Origin: Bathynomus jamesi
Taxonomy: Eukaryota; Arthropoda; Malacostraca; Isopoda; Cirolanidae
Length of the DNA stretch: 64,000 bases
Assembly: GCA_023014485.1 (NCBI GenBank)
Contig: JAJOZX010000872.1
Span: 296,001 to 360,000 of the forward strand
Reading direction: 5' to 3'
This document shows positions 55,098 to 64,000 of the stretch, in pieces. The translations under genes and the position numbers were made by a program. How positions within the stretch are numbered: the first letter of the stretch is position 1; each line of letters starts with the position of its first letter. The notes beneath the pieces were generated by a model. That model was not told where the DNA came from, ran no database searches, and worked only from the letters and a program-made list of their open reading frames with translations.

Positions 55098-55848
55098 TAA
55101 CTGAGAAAAGAAAAATAGTCGTTACTCGCTGAAAATATAAAATCTATTGAAATTGCGAAGCAGTTTGGCAGAGCTTATCGAACTGTAAACAAGTTTTTAG
55201 CGGAGGGTACCAAACTGAGGCAGCGAAGTGATAAAGGAGCTATAAGAAAAGTGACAAGGCGGCAGATATCTGTAATCAAGCGCAAATTGCAAAGCATCCA
55301 TTGTCCTCAAGTAAAGAGGTTTTTGAGCAGGCTGGCATACATAATGTAACAAGAACATCTCGATGTGGAATCCTCCAAACAACTGGCAAGACATGTAAAC
55401 CTACGATTCAGTCACCATTAACACCCAGGTACAAGAAGCAGCGTGTTGAATGGGCGCGTCAGTACGTGAAAACAGATTTTAATACTGTATTGTTAACCGA
55501 TGAATGAAGAACAACCCTTGAGGGATCTGATGGTTGTTGTTGTTTAGCCGATCAGCCCACCCTGATCGAGCAAGCCGGCGGCACGCAGGTAACATCGCCC
55601 TCTCCGGAGTGGACCAGAGGTTCAGCGCACTAGTAATGTTGTGTTGTGTTCGTTGTTGTGCTAGAGCGGTACAGTCTGTCATAATGTGTTCAATTGTTTG
55701 TGATGTGTCCTGGCACAGGTGGCAGGTGTCGTCTATGGAGTTGTCTAGTCTGTGTTTATATGTCCGTAAGTTGGGGTGATGTCCACATCGGAATCGTGCT
55801 GATGGTTGGTCAAGAAGATGGATTGCTAAGGGTCAATCTCTATCATGG
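55098..55848 (+). pseudogene. Tc1 transposase 5' half, plus copy
   Basis: Frames read IEIAKQFGRAYRTVNKFLAE (helix-turn-helix), GTKLRQRSDKGA, VTRRQISVIKRKLQ, then PRYKKQRVEWARQYVKTDFN and a TDE block followed by TGA where a coding residue is expected. After the nested insertion at 55537-55799 it resumes with GWSRRWIAKG before the inversion point. The catalytic Asp and Glu further on are absent. Confidence 0.82.
55537..55799 (-). mobile_element. 5'-truncated Jockey-like insertion inside the Tc1 copy
   Basis: 263 bp equal in kind to 1811-2074 (minus strand here), including the CHLCQDTSQTIEHIMTDC-type knuckle and a (TTG)n start that is the complement of the (CAA)n tail. Perfect 10-bp target duplications CTGATGGTTG at 55527-55536 and 55800-55809. 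Confidence 0.93.
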
Positions 55849-56510
55849 AATGGTTTTCTTTTAGAAAGTTTGTGTAAAACTGGGCATTCATTTTTACACC
55901 ATCAGGCACTCTGTATGGGACAGCTACTTCATTGCCTATCAATCCTACCCAAAACATGACACTACCTCCACCTTGTTGGCGTCTTAATCTCGATGGTAGA
56001 AATTGGCTCTCAGCAATCCATCTTATTAACCAAACATAAAGTCCCTCAAGGGTTGCTTTTCATTCATCGGTGAACAATACAGTATTAAAATCTGTTTTCA
56101 CATACTGACGCGCCCATTCAACACGCTGCTTCTTGTACCTGGGTGTTAATGGTGACTGAATCGTAGGTTTACACGTCTTGCCAATTGTTTGGAGGATTCC
56201 ACATCGAGATGTTCTTGGTACATTATGTGTGCCAGCCTACTCAAAAACTTCTTTACTTGAGGACAATGGATGCTTTGCAATTTGCGCTTGATTACAGATA
56301 TCTGCCGCCTTGTCACTTTTCTTATACAGTAGCTCCTTTATCACTTCGCTGCCTCAGTTTGGTACCCTCCGCTACAAACTTGTTTACAGTTCGATAAGCT
56401 CTGCCAAACTGCTTCGCAATTTCAATAGATTTTATATTTTCAGCGAGTAACTTGACTATTTTTCTTTTCTCAGTTACTTTTGAAAACATTGGAGAAAATG
56501 TAATCTGCTT
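55849..56510 (-). pseudogene. Tc1 transposase 5' half, minus copy
   Basis: Minus strand from about 56480: KVTEKRKIVKLLAENIKSIE, then IAKQFGRAYRTVNKFVAEG, a premature stop after KGATV, then the same series to TDE-TGA. It extends further than the plus copy: RWIAESQFLPSRLRRQQGGG, SVMFWVGLIGNEVAVPYRV, VKMNAQFYTNFLKEN. The stop after TDE is shared with the plus copy, pointing to a common broken ancestor. Confidence 0.82.
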
Positions 56511-58657
56511 AATAATTTGGAACGCAGTGTATTTCATTTCTGAGGTTAGGGACAGAGCCCTCAAGTATTTTCCATATGTATATTATTGTGTACCGCTCGC
56601 GCCTTCTTTCAAGAGAATAGAGTTCCAGGGATTGTAGTCGAGACCAGTAGTCTTCACCTTTCGTTTCCTCTATCTTAGACGCAAAAGTCCTTTGTATAGC
56701 TTCAATGCTCGCAATGTCTCTTTTTTCCTGTGTGGGCTTGTGAGTACTGAGCAATACTCAATTATTGGTAGGACTGGACTCTTCCATAATTTGAGCATGA
56801 TGTTTATCTTTCCTGCTGCGGAAGCTCCTCCAGATGATTCCCATTATTTTTCAAGCCGTTGTGATTCTGATTTTATAGTGCTCTCTGAATTCTGCATCCG
56901 ACGACATTATTACTCCAAGATCCCTGACTTGTGGATTTGGTGTTATCTGTTTGGCTTGCGGAGTTTTGTACCCTTTTTTCTGTAGCTCTTTGTTATTACC
57001 ATATCTTAGAAGTTGGAATTTTTCTTCGTTGAACTTCATATTGTCTTCTGCCCACTGGAATAATGTTTCAATGTCGTTTTGTAATTTTCTTATGTCATCT
57101 TCGTTCAATATTTCCTTACATATCTCTGTGTCATCTGCGAAGCATGATACAATACCGTCCTTAATATCTGCAATCATTATTATGAACAGCAAGGGAGCTA
57201 ATACTGTCCCTTGTGGGGCACAGCTCACGACTTCCGATTTAACTCCGTTTACCACCACTCTTTGCGTTCTTTGCTTCAAGAAATTAAATATCCACCTTCC
57301 TAGCTTTCCAGTAATTCCTGTATCCTTAAGTTTGTGTGCTATGATTCCATGGTCACATTTATCGAAGGCTTTAGCAAAGTCAGTATATATTACAGCAATG
57401 TTTTGTCCTCGACACAATGTTCTAATATTTTCTCCTGGTGGTCTAGTAGCTGTAATAGGCATGATCTTCCCGCCCTGAAGCCATGTTGATATGGGTTGTA
57501 TAAGTCTTTTTCTTGTAGGTAGTAGGTAGTTTTGCCCCTAATTATGCGTTCAAAACACTTTATAAGGTGTGAGGTGAGAGCCACTGGCCGATAATTTTTG
57601 GGCATTGCTCTGTTACCACCTTTAAGTAGGGGGGGCAATGTTTGCGTTCTTTAAGGGGAGTGGAATTTGTCCTGTGTCAAGTGATTTCCTCCATAGTAAG
57701 TACAGCGGTTTTGCAATACTCTCTCTGCATTTCTTCAGAAATGTGGCACTCCATGTGTCTGACCCTGGCACTGAATTGTCTCGCATCTGTGATAAGGCCG
57801 TAATTACATCTCCTTCCGTGAACTCGAAGTCCATTAATAGGTTTGTGCCGGGATTTATTCTTGGTTGATCTGTATCAATGTCGAAAAACTCGTCTGGGTT
57901 TTCCACTTCCATCTCGGACTTAGTGGTGCTAAACACAGATTTAAATTGTTCCCTAAGCTGTTCACTTATTTCTTTCGGGTCATTTGTGTATTCGGCCTCC
58001 CCGTCTATCAACATTCCAATCCTCTCCTTACACTGCATTTTCCTTTTCGCAAACGTGTAGAAGTATTTTGGGTTATTTTTTTATGTTTTCTGCTACCTTG
58101 TTTTCTTCCTCGTTTGTCTTATGTATGAATGTTTGCTTTAGGTCCATTTCTATTTCGCCAAGTTTCCTCTCTAGTTTGAGTTTCTTTGCATCAGTTCTGC
58201 ATCTGTGGAGATGTTTTACAGTTTGTCTTCGTTGCCTGAATAGAGTCCTGATTTTCCTCTCGAGCTTGCTACGTTTTCTTTCCTGTTTCAGTATTATATG
58301 TTTGGTTTGCGTCTCTATTATACATAGTATTTCTTGTGGAGTCTTCTCGTGTCGTAGCAATTCCCTATTTACCTCCTTTAAATCTTTATTTACGTTTTCC
58401 CAATTTACTTTCTTTGAATTTATGTTTAAGCCTTCAAATATTCCATCTGCCTCTCTAGGATGCGTTTTCGGACCTCTGGGTGCTAACTTCAATTGTATAT
58501 CGATGAGGTTATGGTCGGAGAACTCTGTGTGCGTTACTTTTTTATTTATTATTATCTCGTTGTTATTTGTCCAGATTAAATCCAAAACGTTCTCCTTTCT
58601 CGTGGCTTCACCGATTTCCTGGGTAAGGGCGTAATGTTCCATAATATTTGATAGCAT
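56509..58657 (-). pseudogene. CR1-like endonuclease end and RT (before the Tc1 insertion)
   Basis: From 58657: ENVLDLIWTNNNEII and VTHTEFSDHNLIDIQL (endonuclease SDH motif). Next, PKEISEQLREQFKSVFST and MRDNSVPGSDTWSATFLKK, with a shift near 57630. Then NRAMPKNYRPVALTSHLIKC, HGFRAGRSCLLQLL, AVIYTDFAKAFDKCDHGI (first Asp), APQGTVLAPLLFIIMIADI and VSCFADDTEIC (catalytic box). The thumb reads VRDLGVIMSSDAEFREH, then LQSLELYSLERRRERYTII. It runs to NLRNEI, where the Tc1 copy begins at a TA. Three or more shifts. Confidence 0.87.
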
Positions 58658-58676
58658 TGTTGCTTAGGTTCTGTCG

Positions 58677-58679
<3 letters not shown>

Positions 58680-58725
<46 letters not shown>
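58680..58725. repeat. (AT)n microsatellite
   Basis: Uninterrupted AT dinucleotides between the CR1 5' break and the SINE pair. Confidence 0.97.
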
Positions 58726-58726
<1 letters not shown>

Positions 58727-58728
<2 letters not shown>

Positions 58729-59153
58729 TAAAGAAACGACGCTTGTATAGGAGATATTCCGCGCAAGACGAGAGAGAGAGAACGGAACAAATGAAAAAAT
58801 GAGGTAACCACCTGGGAATCGAACCCGGGACCTTCCGATTGCCGGTCAGACGCGATACCATTACACCATGGACCTCACCCTTCCAAATGCCGTAATTCTT
58901 CTACATACTCGCAGAAACCAATGCCCCAAGGGGGCACCTCCCGCATGCCGTAACATTATATACATTCAACTGCAAAGAACACGCAGTATAAATAACGCGT
59001 CTGACCGGCAATCGGAAGATCCCGGGTTCGATTCCCAGGTGGTTACCTCATTTTTTCATTTGTTCCGTTCTCTCTCTCTCGTCTTGCGCGGAATATCTCC
59101 TATACAAGCGTCGTTTCTTTACGTTATTTATACTGCGTGTTCTTTGCAGTTGA

Positions 59154-59165
<12 letters not shown>
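58727..59165. repeat. Inverted pair of tRNA-like SINEs, family B
   Basis: The left arm (58727-58857, minus) and right arm (58996-59127, plus) are near-identical inverted copies. Each has a tRNA-like part (GCGTCTGACCGGCAATCGGA then GGGTTCGATTCCCAGGTGG) and a tail (AAATGAAAAAATGAGG complement, (GA)n, CTTGCGCGGAATATCTCC, AAGCGTCGTTTCTTTACG). Only the left copy retains the tRNA 5' part with GGTGTAATGG. TTATTTATACTGCGTGTTCT occurs inverted at both edges of the right copy. Confidence 0.75.
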
Positions 59166-59185
<20 letters not shown>

Positions 59186-59982
59186 AATTCTTATGATGCG
59201 TTATTTTCAACCATTCTTACTATCTACAACGCATTATGTTTTATAACAACTTATTAACAACTACTTCTAATCGGGTAAAAAATGAAGAACGAGTGAGATA
59301 GTCAATTTTTGCTTACAAGAATAAAGGTTAAACATGACCTGAAATGGAACTCAAAATGAAGGTTACATCCCGGGAATGTAACTGAGAGCGTGCACTCCCC
59401 TCTCGCGGAATTTATTGCTCTTCCAAAAAAACAAATGCAGAAAGTCGTTATGTTCCATAACGACACCCATTGGGGGAGAAGTTTCTCTATTTTGATGCGA
59501 GGAAATGGATGTGAGAACGATCATTTTCCCGCTCGTGGCGTGGGATGAGAAAGTATAGGAGCAAAGAAAAAACCTTTCTACGACTGTATGCCATAAGTAT
59601 AGGTCAAAACCTCTCTCTCTCTCTCTCTCTCTCTCATTACGACAGATATATTCAAGAGATTCTTCTCTCAATAAGCACTGCGCACCTTCTCTTTCTAAAC
59701 ATTTCTTAAAGAAACGTTTCTTCTCACAGAATAATGAGTCAAACTTTATTACGTGATAATATTTAAAAATTAAACTCAAAATAACGCCCCCACAGAATAT
59801 ATATCAGAATTACGCAAAATTCCTTATAAATGAAACGTCATATAACGCGGGTTTTGTTAAATATAGTTTTATTCCAAAAATCAATACAGTTTCCCCATTA
59901 ATCCTTTGCATATACAGAGAAAATGAAAATAGTTTCACCTGCTATCGCCAGTTCAACTCTACCTGTATCTCTGCAGCTCTCC

Positions 59983-60023
<41 letters not shown>

Positions 60024-60663
60024 GTGTAAAGGGGAAGTTTCCAAAAGCAAAGGGAGGGGTTATTTCACTTGAAGTTCGCAACTGCTAACAAAGAACCAGC
60101 GTCGATCTTTTGTCATTCAAAAGCAGTTTCACTATTTAATTTGAAACAACCATTTCTCCTCTGATTTATGCAGTGTATCATTAAGGTTATATTCAATGTA
60201 CATCATTAATATGCATTAAAATCCTACTTAATTAATATAGAAAGTAATATTGTTCGCGAAATATAATAGCAAGTAATAATATATCAGCTTATATGTTTCG
60301 TAATAAGCTTATATAAGGGCCTAGTTTAGACTTAAACCTATTAAATATAAGTTATTATATTTTGAAATTAGAAGAAATAATTAAATAATTTTTGTAATAA
60401 TATATTCGAAGATTCTTGCATATTTATATATTATATTCGAGCATCAAAGAACTTTACTTGTTGATATCTTCTACTTTGAAAACAAATTCCTTTGAACCAA
60501 ATTTTCATATTGAGAATAACCTCCTTGTAAAATTAGATAAAGACATCAAAAAGCTTTTTACATGAAATAATTACTATATATGAAAAATATAAAGCTTTTT
60601 GGCGAGATATTCTATATAGGAACGGATGTATATATTTCGATCAGTTTGTCTCTTTAATATTTA
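59166..60663. other. AT-rich DNA with (CT)n and (GA)n
   Basis: (CT)n at about 59611-59635 and (GA)n at 59989-60016. The 138-residue minus ORF at 59363-59779 reads through the GA repeat and shows no domain. Confidence 0.55.
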
Positions 60664-61090
60664 GGGAAGGTTTCTGTTTTAAAAAATTTGCCAGATTTCA
60701 AAACATGCACCCAAGTTTTATATTACAGAAGGTACCTTTTTTTTTTTGTAATTCAAAACAAGTGCTTTTTGAATGATTGCAAGTTTTTATTTAAAAACAT
60801 GAATATTTACAAAATATACACGTTTCATTTTTTGTTTCAAAACGTACATGTTTATGAAAAACGTGCGTATTTCGAAACATTTCAAAATCTTCCGATTTCA
60901 AAAGCAGTAAAATTTTGAGATTACTGTAGAATACACGGAATTTTAATGTTTGCATTTGAAAACTTGCGTACTTACTTTTCATATTAAAAACATGCGTTTC
61001 TTAAACACGAAAACAAACAAAAAATGTTTCTTTCGATTCAAAACACATTATTTTCCGTGTATACAAAACGTCTATATGTGTTTCATACGA
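60664..61090. repeat. Degenerate quasi-periodic TTCAAAACATGCGT-like motif
   Basis: Variants of TTTCAAAACRTGCRT recur at irregular 20-45 bp spacing (for example TTTCAAAACATGCAC, TTTCAAAACGTACATG, AAAAACGTGCGTATTT, TTGAAAACTTGCGTAC, TTAAAAACATGCGTTT). No ORF is supported. Confidence 0.45.
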
Positions 61091-61244
61091 AGGCAATTCC
61101 CTACTTGTTTACATACATTCTGTCAAACCAGACCGTCACTCTATGTATGTGCACATATTTAATTTAAAATGAATGAATTGTTTTCTCTATATTGACGTAT
61201 AATTTCCTTTGCTCGCGCTCGCAGAGAGAGAGAGAGAGAGAGAG

Positions 61245-61590
61245 AGTTACAAGGAGTTACAAGGAAAAGAAGTACCTCAAAAGGCCTTGCGGCCCATACC
61301 GAGGAGGTACCAATGGCAACGGGTGCCAGGGAAAATTTTGTACACACTCAAATAGTGTGCAAGATTTGGTCTAACCTTTTCTTGAACTGATCCACAGAGG
61401 AACTGTTCACAACTTCCGAAGGTAACCTATTCCATGTGTCACAGATCTTATACGTAAAGTAATTCCCACACACACTAGTCCTAAACCTTTTCAAATCCAA
61501 CTTCCAACCATTGTTACGAGTTGGGTTATCATTTAAACTAAACATACTTCTAAAATCGACATCGTTGAACCCGCGTAAGAGCTTGAAAAC
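61245..61590 (-). mobile_element. CR1-like 3' end (same family as 19.5-23.8 kb)
   Basis: Minus strand: MFSLNDNPTRNNGWKLDLKR then YFTYKICDTWNRLPSEVV, 3' UTR with GGCACCCGTTGCCATTGGTA, and two decamer tails. It abuts (GA)n at 61222-61245 on one side and a GA run at 61594 on the other. Confidence 0.85.
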
Positions 61591-61606
61591 CTAAAGAGAG
61601 AGAGAG

Positions 61607-61806
61607 TTACAAGAACAAGAGGAAGCCTCAAAGACCTTTTGGTCCACTCTGGGAGGTTCCTGTTATTAAAAGTTTATTTTTCTTTCAACTATCCTAGCAG
61701 TAGTAGAAAACTGGATAGAAAAGTAGAAGGCTCTCTCCCCACCCTCCGCTCCATCCCTGCCAGAGGCAGGTACGGAAAAAGGTTGAAGAAAATACCTTGA
61801 CCCTGG
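61607..61806 (-). mobile_element. Short CR1-like 3' end, second subfamily
   Basis: Complement begins CAGGGTCAAGG beside (GA)n (61807-61828) and ends TTGTTCTTGTAAC next to a GA run (61594-61607). It shares the GGACCAAAAGGTCTTTGAGG phrase with the CR1 3' UTR style (GCCGCAAGGCCTTTTGAGG). It contains no full domain. Confidence 0.55.
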
Positions 61807-61828
61807 AGAGAGAGAGAGAGAGAGAGAG

Positions 61829-62324
61829 TAAAATCTTTCGTTTGATGTAATCTTTTCAAAAAATATTTGAGCAAAGCTTTCATTAACTGTGTAAATTTTT
61901 TTTGATTTTTGGAAAGCTCATTGCTTAGATCAACATTCCTACTATTAATTATTAAAAAAAAAAAGGACTTACTTTGCATAACATTTTCCTCCTATTTTTA
62001 AAAGCCAACCAAAGAATTTTTGGAAAATAGATGAAAGGCAAGATTATCGTATTTCTGAGGAAGTTGCAGCAATCTAGGAAAAACGTGGGTCTTCCAATTG
62101 CTCAGCACACACGAGAATTTCGCTATTTTTGGACCTTAATTACTAACGCAATACTAAATTACTGCCTTTTACCGTTTTCCGAAAACGAAACGGAATTAAT
62201 AAATAAATTAAAAAAAGATAAATGTATCGATATACGGGAGGAAAATTTTTAAAAATTAAAAGAAATTAAAAAGAAAATCATGAAAATTTTACATATATAT
62301 ATATATATTTTTAAGTGGGTTTGT
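61829..62324. other. AT-rich DNA, no gene seen
   Basis: Nothing recognised. Confidence 0.55.
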
Positions 62325-62516
62325 TTAACCTCCTTCGCAACATCTAAGGTCATATGACGGAGGGGACCTACAGCTTTACGTGGGATCCGAACCACGGGTC
62401 GCTACATAATCTGGGCGCAGAGGACTGTCTCCCATCCAACTACTACCCAGACCCAATGTCGCTTAACTTCGCTGATCTTCGGGAAGCGGTGTTACGACAT
62501 TGGCCACGACGTAGCA
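62325..62516 (-). repeat. 5S rRNA-derived SINE, best copy
   Basis: Read on the minus strand: GCTACGTCGTGGCCAATGTC, AACACCGCTTCCCGAAGATC, GCGAAGTTAAGCGACATTGG and GTAGTTGGATGGGAGACAG. These follow eukaryotic 5S rRNA from its 5' end through box A, the intermediate element and box C. The 3' part diverges into a tail with GGTTCGGATCCCACGTAAAG and GGAGGTTAAAC. It is a retroposon, not a 5S gene, because the 3' third of 5S is replaced. Confidence 0.82.
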
Positions 62517-62763
62517 TATTATATATATATATATATATATATGACCTTTGTTGTTCGTGCAAGGCAAAACTGTAAAGAATATTATAGTTACCCCTCAAAA
62601 AATGAAAATGACAGTTCAGATTTTTTAAATTTTACATTAAATAATTTTTTTTTTTTTGAAAATCTGAAAAGAAAATTTTGAAAAACGTTTGACTTTAATA
62701 GATATTATTTTATTAATAATAGTCATTATTACTGTGGGAAGATCGAAGCGAACTCTCGTATCT
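62517..62763. other. (AT)n and AT-rich linker
   Basis: AT repeat at about 62518-62542, then AT-rich DNA. Confidence 0.6.
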
Positions 62764-63080
62764 TTCTCGCGTTACAGGCTAACAAAGATCTTAAGATCCA
62801 CTCTAGGTAGCTCAAGAAGGAAGTAGAAAAAATAGAAATAGCAAATGAAGATAAAGAATACTTAAAATTTATACCATGCTTACTCTTATGGACGCGTAAA
62901 GCTTTCACACGGGAATAGTAGTAATAATAAAGTATAGAACAGACAAGGCTCTCTCTCTCAGCCACTGCTGACAGAAAATAGTGGTGAAATAAGATTTGTA
63001 GGAAAAAGTATAATGAAGAGAATAGTTTCAATCACACCATGCTTACATCTCGTTTACTCAGTTACGCATCAGAAGACAGC
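62764..63080 (+). repeat. Anonymous repeat family D
   Basis: Near-collinear with 26519-26830: AGGCTAACAAAGATCTTAAG, TTTCACACGGGAATAGTAGT, CAGCCACTGCTGACAGAAAA, ACTCAGTTACGCATCAGAAG. Confidence 0.75.
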
Positions 63081-63735
63081 GGAAAATGAAGGATAGCACG
63101 AATACCAAAGTACTTATTCTAATCTACGCCATGCATTTTTTTTTAATAATTTTTTTAAATTTAGTTATTATGTACAAGTCATCATCATTTCGTCGTTGCA
63201 TCATTTCTCCGCAGCCTGCCAAAGTCACCGTACCGAGTTATCGTCATTTCGTGGTCGTTGTCGCGGTTTCTGTCATTGTTGTCGTTTTTCCGTGATCCTT
63301 TTTGTTTTTGTCGTCATTGTCAAGACTTGATACACAATACAGTCACGTGTCTAGAAAATACTTCGAGTAGTTACTTTATTTGTAATATGGTATAATTTTT
63401 TGTAAACTTCACGACAATCAATGGAGCAATTCGAACAGCAACGTTGTTCGTATATATACTATCAGATGAGAGAATTGAGGCTATTACCTGAATTCGAGAT
63501 GAAATTTCAAAGATCGTAGCTACAAAAGTAATTGCTGTTCTTCATTCCTATGCCGTTTCTTGAAAGGATAACATGACAACAACCCCATTGAGTGTGTATT
63601 TGGGGCTGTAAACAGGAGTAAATGCTTTGAAAAACAATAATGTGCTGTAAACATTGCTATATTATATATATGTAAATGCATTTTAAGTACAATAACTAGA
63701 CTTAAGTAATATGGAGAGGGAAAAGGCAATAAAGT
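63081..63735. other. No feature recognised
   Basis: Short ORFs only, no similarity seen. Confidence 0.55.
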
Positions 63736-63905
63736 GGGGAAACTCGGAGCAAGTGGGACTCGAACCTCGCAAATGGTTGGTCAGACAGCGTGTAAATATT
63801 GGTCTCGCTTGAATGAACCCTTTTTTCAGAAGGTTTTGGATGGTGTTGATCGGAAGGAGCGATAACTTTGAAACCATGTGACGCGGGTTCGAGCCCCACC
63901 AGCAA
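63736..63905. repeat. Facing tRNA B-box-like motifs
   Basis: GGGTTCGAGCCCCACCAGCA (63887 area, plus) and CAAGTGGGACTCGAACCTCG (63750 area, complement of a B box) face each other about 130 bp apart. Possibly remnants of two opposed SINE heads; A boxes are unclear. Confidence 0.35.
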
Positions 63906-64000
63906 CTAGGTTCCCACTTTATTATCCCTTCCAGTTTCCTCCATACATATAATTTCTAACATGTAGCACTAAAGAATTCTTACATGATGTTTATAGATAT

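Larger units (their letters stand above)
54841..56529. mobile_element. Tc1-type fold-back (two partial copies head to head)
   Basis: The ends CACTACGTTCCAAATTATTA (54841) and its complement (to 56529, CACTGCGTTCC) are flanked by TA. A plus-strand partial copy (54841 to about 55848) meets a minus-strand partial copy (56529 to about 55849). Both cover the transposase N-terminus to just past the first catalytic Asp region, plus more of the core in the minus copy. The left copy retains about 200 bp of 5' UTR that the right copy has lost. Confidence 0.87.

Noticed and set aside
58800..59045. Functional tRNA genes in the SINE-B pair
   Set aside because: B boxes are good but acceptor stems do not pair and the heads continue into SINE tails; the plus copy lacks the 5' half.
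59363..59779. 138-residue minus-strand ORF as a gene
   Set aside because: It reads through a GA microsatellite (Glu-Arg run) and has no domain-like segment.

Overview
The window looks like intergenic, repeat-dominated DNA from an arthropod, most likely a decapod crustacean. The reasons are the extreme density of (AT)n, (CT)n and (CA)n microsatellites, the mix of CR1-like, Jockey-like and Penelope-like retroelements with mariner/Tc1 relatives, and hairpin elements that carry the arthropod telomere word TTAGG. The organism call is inference. I found no convincing host protein-coding gene, no canonical tRNA or rRNA gene and no LTR retrotransposon. Almost everything recognisable is a transposable element or a piece of one, mostly frameshifted and often nested.

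Layout. 0-2.1 kb: 3' part of a Jockey/I-like non-LTR element. 2.1-11 kb: SINE, a decayed CR1-like RT, hAT and piggyBac-type MITEs and two Penelope-derived palindromes in AT-rich DNA. 11.1-12.4 kb: mariner DD34D copy (minus). 12.5-18.6 kb: MITEs, a ribozyme palindrome, a decayed minus-strand CR1-like RT interrupted by TTAGG hairpin elements, and a MITE carrying an exon-like ORF. 19.5-23.8 kb: the longest CR1-like copy (esterase tail, endonuclease, RT). 23.8-26.2 kb: hammerhead palindrome, a TTTCGCGAAA-rich inverted-repeat element and a DD41D transposon. 26.3-33.5 kb: 5S-derived and tRNA-derived SINEs, RT remnants and anonymous repeats. 34.6-38.8 kb: Tigger-like element, hairpin MITE, dimeric SINE and a DD41D copy split by a MITE. 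39.5-40.55 kb: palindrome-rich TIR element holding a foreign-looking ORF. 40.6-42.8 kb: head-to-head Penelope-like pair with GIY-YIG domains and hammerhead ribozymes. 42.8-46.4 kb: DD41D with 198-bp TIRs, a mariner and a fold-back of a transposase 5' end. 46.5-49.2 kb: a broken gene of an uncharacterised DDE/RNase H-like family. 49.5-53.4 kb: duplicated flank plus internally deleted DD41D-like copies. 54.5-58.7 kb: minus-strand CR1-like element split by a Tc1 fold-back that is itself split by a Jockey-like fragment. 58.7-64 kb: SINE inverted pair, CR1 3' ends, 5S SINE and AT-rich DNA.

The strongest themes are (1) hammerhead ribozymes inside palindromes derived from Penelope-like ends; (2) repeated occurrence of head-to-head dimers in unrelated element classes; (3) CR1-like copies bounded by (CT)n; (4) SINEs built from 5S rRNA and from two tRNA-like units; (5) nested insertions whose target duplications and frame continuity can be read directly.
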